Below are positions 12,604-15,782 of a DNA stretch of 15,782 nt, in pieces. How positions within the stretch are numbered: the first letter of the stretch is position 1; each line of letters opens with the position of its first letter. The notes below the pieces were generated by a model that did no database searches, was not told the origin of the DNA, and saw only the letters and a list, made by a program, of their open reading frames with translations. Position numbers and translations under genes: made by a program. The DNA is from Candidatus Colicola coprequi (GTDB lineage Bacteria; Bacteroidota; Bacteroidia; Bacteroidales; Paludibacteraceae), in contig JAGHSR010000081.1 in the NCBI GenBank assembly GCA_018065765.1, forward strand, positions 1 to 15,782, in the 5' to 3' direction.

Positions 12604-15228
12604 TGATAGTTGCCCATCAACAGGTTGTGAATCTTCGGGCACTTCCGCAGAAATCTCCAAAGGAACATCTATTACGGGTGTTTCTTTTGTTTTGTCTGTT
12701 GCTTGTGTAGTTTTCGTTTCTGTTTCAGTTTCCGGCTCTATTTCGGTCTCTGGTTCCGGTTCCGGTTCCGGTTCCGGGGTGATATCTTCTATGGAAGCCA
12801 CCTCAAGAGTTGTGATGCGTTTGCCTTTGGCTTTTGGAGATTTGATGTCAATAAAGTTGGCAAGCACAATCTCCATAGCCGGACGTTCGTCCAAGAAATT
12901 GACACGGAAAACGGCTTCTTCTCTATCGGATAGGACAGTGATTTTGCTATTATCGTCTTCGCCCAACATGTTTTGTGACTTAGGAGTGGCGTCAAATTGG
13001 AAGCGTTTGATGTAATAGTATTTCAGTTCGGCATTCCACATGGCGAGTGACCAAACTTTTTGGTCGTTGTATTTCTCGATGCGCAGAATGTTGTTGTCAA
13101 AGTGTGCCGTAACATCGAAAGTATTGAGGAAATACTCTCCGTTGGTTGTGATGACCAATATGCGGTCATTTTCTTGGAACTCGCCAAGATACTGTCCCTG
13201 TCCATCGTAGTTGATACGCAGGATATCCGGGTCAAACCAGACTTGTCGTCCACCCAAGGTGGAATGTCCTTTCTGCTTGAGAGAAATGGATTTGATGTCG
13301 TATTTGGTGAGCAGGTTGCCCCGTGCGCTGCGGCTCTTAACAGATAGTTCGCTCAGATCCTTGAATACCTCCACTTTTTTGAGATGCAGAGCGGGTTTGA
13401 ATTGTACGCGTATCACTTCCGCCTCACCGTTAGGATTGGCCGTGAAATAAACAACCTTGCTGCCGGGCTTTCCCTGAGTGATATCATACACTTTGTCTCG
13501 TACAACACCGGTGACAAAGAAGCGTTTCATATAGTAGATTCCCCCCTTGCCATCGCGATAAACGACATTGTAGATGGTGCGGGTATCGTTCTTCTTGAAG
13601 ATGTCAACATGCAGTACGTCTGTACCCACAAAGAATTTCTCTGCCACTTTCTGGACCTTGTATTTGCCGTCTTTGTGGAATACGATGACGTCATCTATAT
13701 CGGAGCAGTTGCATAGGAACTCATCTTTCTTCAATCCGGTTCCCATAAATCCTTCTTCGCGGTTGATATAGAGTTTTTCGTTCGCTTCCACTACGGTTTG
13801 GATATTGATGCTGGCGAAATTGCGCACTTCGGTGCGACGCGGATATTTGGCTCCATATTTTTGTTTTAGGCTATCAAACCATGCGATGGTGTAATCGTTG
13901 AGGTGGTTAAGGTTTTTGATGGTATCTTTGATTTTCCGATCCAGATCTTTCATTAATTCATCCGCTTTCTTGCTATCGAATTTGGTGATGCGAATCATGC
14001 GGATTTCAAACAGGCGTTCGATGTCTTCAGTGCGAACCTCACGTATCAGTTGATGCTTAAATGGTTCTAATGCCTGATCAACAAATTGAATGAGTTTATC
14101 CTTGTTAGGTGCGTTTTCGTAACCGGGTTCTTTGTAAATACGATTCTCGATAAAGATTTTCTCTAACGATGTGAAAAAGAACTGCTCTTCCAATTCGCCT
14201 TTCTGTATCTCCAGTTCCCATTTGAGAAGTGCTTTGGTGTTGTCAACAGACATTTTGAGCAGGTTGCTGACATTGGTAAAGATAGGTTTTTTGTTTTGGA
14301 TAACGCAGCAGTTGGGTGATATACTGACTTCACAGTCAGTAAACGCGTAAAGTGCGTCTATGGTTTTGTCGGATGATGAACCGGGAGAGAGTTGAACCAC
14401 AATCTTGGCATCTTCGGCAGTAAAGTCATCCACTTTTTTGATTTTGATTTTCCCCTTCTCTTGTGCTTTGAGGATGGTCTCAATGATTTTGGCAGTGGTA
14501 GTTCCAAACGGCACTTGTGAGATAATGAGTGTTTTGTTGTCATCCGCTTTTGTGATTTTACTACGGATTTTGACAACTCCACCTCGTTCGCCATCGTTGT
14601 ATTTGCTGACATCTATTTCTCCTCCGGTAATAAAGTCGGGATAGAGAACAAACTCTTCGTCTCTCAGATAATGCAGAGCGGCATCGCATAGTTCGTTGAA
14701 GTTATGCGGTAGTATTTTTGAGTTCAATCCAACGGCGATACCTTCTACTCCTTGTGCCAGCAGCAGGGGGAACTTGACGGGCAGGTGTACGGGTTCTTTT
14801 TTGCGTCCATCGTAACTAAGCATCCACTGGGTGGTTTTGGGGTTGAACACCGTGTCCAAAGCGAATTTGCTCAGTCGTGCTTCTATATAACGAGGTGCGG
14901 CTGCACCATCTCCGGTCAGTATGTTTCCCCAGTTACCTTGGCAGTCAATGAGGAGGTCTTTTTGTCCCAGTTGCACGAGAGCGTCACCAATGCTGGCATC
15001 ACCATGTGGGTGATATTGCATCGTTTGACCTACGATGTTGGCTACTTTGGTGTACTTGCCATCGTCCATGCCTTTCATAGCATGCAGTATGCGGCGTTGT
15101 ACGGGTTTTAAGCCGTCTTCGATGGAGGGTACAGAACGGTCCAATATGACATAGGATGCATAGTCCAAGAACCAGTCCTGGTACATGCCTGTAAGGTGAT
15201 ATTTGATAGCGTCGTTAAATTCTGCCAT
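12595..15228 (-). CDS. parC: DNA topoisomerase IV subunit A, Bacteroidota type
   Basis: ParC is the DNA-breaking subunit of topoisomerase IV, which unlinks daughter chromosomes. The 877 residues start with the winged-helix/tower core; HPHGDASIGDAL (73-84) is the segment around the quinolone site, and GDGAAAPRYIEARLS (106-120) holds the catalytic tyrosine Y114. ParC is favoured over GyrA because the tyrosine motif is APRYIE rather than the gyrase MRYTE and no QRRGGKG GyrA box is seen in the C-terminal propeller (about 500-800). A disordered acidic tail with repeated Glu-Pro and Glu-Thr follows, and the protein ends in DGQLSLF, where QLSLF equals the bacterial sliding-clamp-binding consensus QL(S/D)LF. 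It starts six bases after folB and overlaps maf by nine bases at its 3' end. Confidence 0.93.
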   Translation of the reverse strand: MAEFNDAIKYHLTGMYQDWFLDYASYVILDRSVPSIEDGLKPVQRRILHAMKGMDDGKYTKVANIVGQTMQYHPHGDASIGDALVQLGQKDLLIDCQGNWGNILTGDGAAAPRYIEARLSKFALDTVFNPKTTQWMLSYDGRKKEPVHLPVKFPLLLAQGVEGIAVGLNSKILPHNFNELCDAALHYLRDEEFVLYPDFITGGEIDVSKYNDGERGGVVKIRSKITKADDNKTLIISQVPFGTTTAKIIETILKAQEKGKIKIKKVDDFTAEDAKIVVQLSPGSSSDKTIDALYAFTDCEVSISPNCCVIQNKKPIFTNVSNLLKMSVDNTKALLKWELEIQKGELEEQFFFTSLEKIFIENRIYKEPGYENAPNKDKLIQFVDQALEPFKHQLIREVRTEDIERLFEIRMIRITKFDSKKADELMKDLDRKIKDTIKNLNHLNDYTIAWFDSLKQKYGAKYPRRTEVRNFASINIQTVVEANEKLYINREEGFMGTGLKKDEFLCNCSDIDDVIVFHKDGKYKVQKVAEKFFVGTDVLHVDIFKKNDTRTIYNVVYRDGKGGIYYMKRFFVTGVVRDKVYDITQGKPGSKVVYFTANPNGEAEVIRVQFKPALHLKKVEVFKDLSELSVKSRSARGNLLTKYDIKSISLKQKGHSTLGGRQVWFDPDILRINYDGQGQYLGEFQENDRILVITTNGEYFLNTFDVTAHFDNNILRIEKYNDQKVWSLAMWNAELKYYYIKRFQFDATPKSQNMLGEDDNSKITVLSDREEAVFRVNFLDERPAMEIVLANFIDIKSPKAKGKRITTLEVASIEDITPEPEPEPEPETEIEPETETETKTTQATDKTKETPVIDVPLEISAEVPEDSQPVDGQLSLF
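12752..12777. repeat. Hexanucleotide repeat (GGTTCC)4 in the parC tail
   Basis: Four perfect GGTTCC units (12752-12775) plus GG make an in-frame simple repeat. On the coding (minus) strand it encodes the alternating Glu-Pro run in the disordered tail of ParC. Gain or loss of a unit would change the tail by two residues without a frameshift. Confidence 0.8.
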
Positions 15229-15234
15229 GTTCGT

Positions 15235-15579
15235 TTAGTTCGTCAGTTCTACTGTTGCCCAAGCTACTGCTCCGCCTAAGGGAGGATTTTTTTTGCTGAC
15301 AGCAACCGTAAGTTTACAATTTGGGAAGGCTGTAAGGATAGCATCTCGTATTCGTCCTGCTACGTGTTCCAATAAGTTGGAAGGGACACGCATCTGTTGC
15401 TGCACGATGTCGTACAGCATTTGATAGTTCACGGTGTCATCTATTTGGTCGGTTGTTGTGCCCAATGTGTCCGCTGTTTCCAGCGATATATTGACACGAA
15501 AGATATTCCCCTTTTCTCTTTCTTCAGGGAACACACCATGATAAGCCTGCAGTTCTATGTCTTGCAGACGAATGACCAC
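15235..15579 (-). CDS. folB: Dihydroneopterin aldolase
   Basis: FolB splits 7,8-dihydroneopterin into 6-hydroxymethyl-7,8-dihydropterin and glycolaldehyde in folate synthesis; it is a small cytoplasmic tunnel-fold enzyme. The 114 residues show LQAYHGVFPEEREKGN (10-25, with the catalytic-site Glu), DDTVNYQMLYDIV (47-59), PSNLLEHVAGRI (66-77, with the pterin-binding Glu E71) and VSKKNPP (94-100, with the catalytic lysine). The start is a GTG directly after the TAA of the upstream small gene; an in-frame stop immediately before it excludes an earlier start. The stop is six bases from the parC ATG, so the three genes form one minus-strand operon. Length is normal. Confidence 0.92.
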   Translation of the reverse strand: MVIRLQDIELQAYHGVFPEEREKGNIFRVNISLETADTLGTTTDQIDDTVNYQMLYDIVQQQMRVPSNLLEHVAGRIRDAILTAFPNCKLTVAVSKKNPPLGGAVAWATVELTN

Positions 15580-15747
15580 TTAGTTGAATTTACGGAAAAA
15601 GAAGATATAGACCAATATGCCTAACACTTCCAGTACCAAACTGGCCACTAACAAAGCATTGCTTTGAACGCCAAAAAAGTAAATAACTAAGCAAAGCACT
15701 CCAATAAGTACCAAGATTAAACCTAAGTTTTTGAGTAATGAATTCAT
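15580..15747 (-). CDS. Small two-helix membrane protein of unknown function
   Basis: An ATG at 15745-15747 opens a 55-residue frame ending in TAA at 15580-15582. The product begins MNSLLKNLGLILVLIG and has two hydrophobic stretches (about residues 8-25 and 31-50) separated by FGVQSN, with a basic end (FRKFN). It resembles small two-helix membrane proteins seen in other Bacteroidales, by memory only. Support comes from the tight arrangement: its stop codon abuts the folB GTG start with no spacer, so translation is probably coupled. Upstream, 15748-15782 is an A/T-rich leader typical of the lineage; any promoter lies outside the window. No function can be given. Confidence 0.75.
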   Translation of the reverse strand: MNSLLKNLGLILVLIGVLCLVIYFFGVQSNALLVASLVLEVLGILVYIFFFRKFN

Positions 15748-15782
15748 AATATTGTTTTTTTATGTTTTTTTATTTCAGTGTT

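Noticed and set aside
12692..13015. Plus-strand frame with a Ser-Gly/Ser-Val repeat (SVSVSGSGSGSG)
   Set aside because: It is the reverse reading of the Glu-Pro/Glu-Thr codons in the ParC tail; the parC frame is clearly the real one.

Overview
This is an ordinary stretch of bacterial chromosome, almost certainly from a member of the Bacteroidota and most likely the order Bacteroidales. The signs are promoters of the TTTG-N19/20-TAnnTTTG type (ahead of secG, the OmpA-family gene and pta), A-rich leaders usually without a Shine-Dalgarno sequence, a topoisomerase IV subunit A of the Bacteroidota type, a UbiA-family prenyltransferase next to maf, an orphan HsdR_N-domain protein, and an OmpA/LysM outer-membrane protein. 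I identify it by family resemblance only; no 16S gene or species marker is present.

Layout. 1-98: the end of an unidentified gene, then four copies of an 8-base repeat. 99-3921 (+): a tight run of nhaD-type antiporter, DedA-family membrane protein, aroA and a glycosyltransferase; the last three overlap one another. 3928-4257 (-): secG, convergent with the glycosyltransferase and with its probable terminator inside that gene. 4258-4539: no gene, but the secG promoter and three kinds of short repeat. 4540-4998 (-): HsdR_N-domain protein. 5130-5204 (-): a CAT-anticodon tRNA, probably tRNA-Ile2, with a hairpin terminator. 5241-6902 (-): OmpA-family protein with a LysM-like tail. 6903-7118: divergent promoter region. 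7119-9338 (+): pta-ackA. 9393-12603 (+): a GH13 glycoside hydrolase, a UbiA-family prenyltransferase and maf. 12595-15747 (-): a small membrane protein, folB and parC in one compact operon whose end overlaps maf. The last 35 bases are an A/T-rich leader in which I see nothing definite.

How the genes work together. The set is housekeeping: cation/proton exchange, shikimate pathway, protein secretion, envelope anchoring, acetate fermentation (pta-ackA gives ATP from acetyl-CoA), intracellular alpha-glucan use, membrane lipid or quinone prenylation, nucleotide clean-up (Maf), chromosome decatenation (ParC) and folate synthesis (FolB). I found no phage, transposon, CRISPR or defence cluster. The points most worth a second look are: a sliding-clamp-binding consensus (QLSLF) as the last five residues of ParC; two intrinsic terminators embedded antisense inside the coding sequence of the convergent neighbour; unusually shortened aroA and glycosyltransferase genes; and an inverted repeat enclosing three 11-base repeats upstream of secG.
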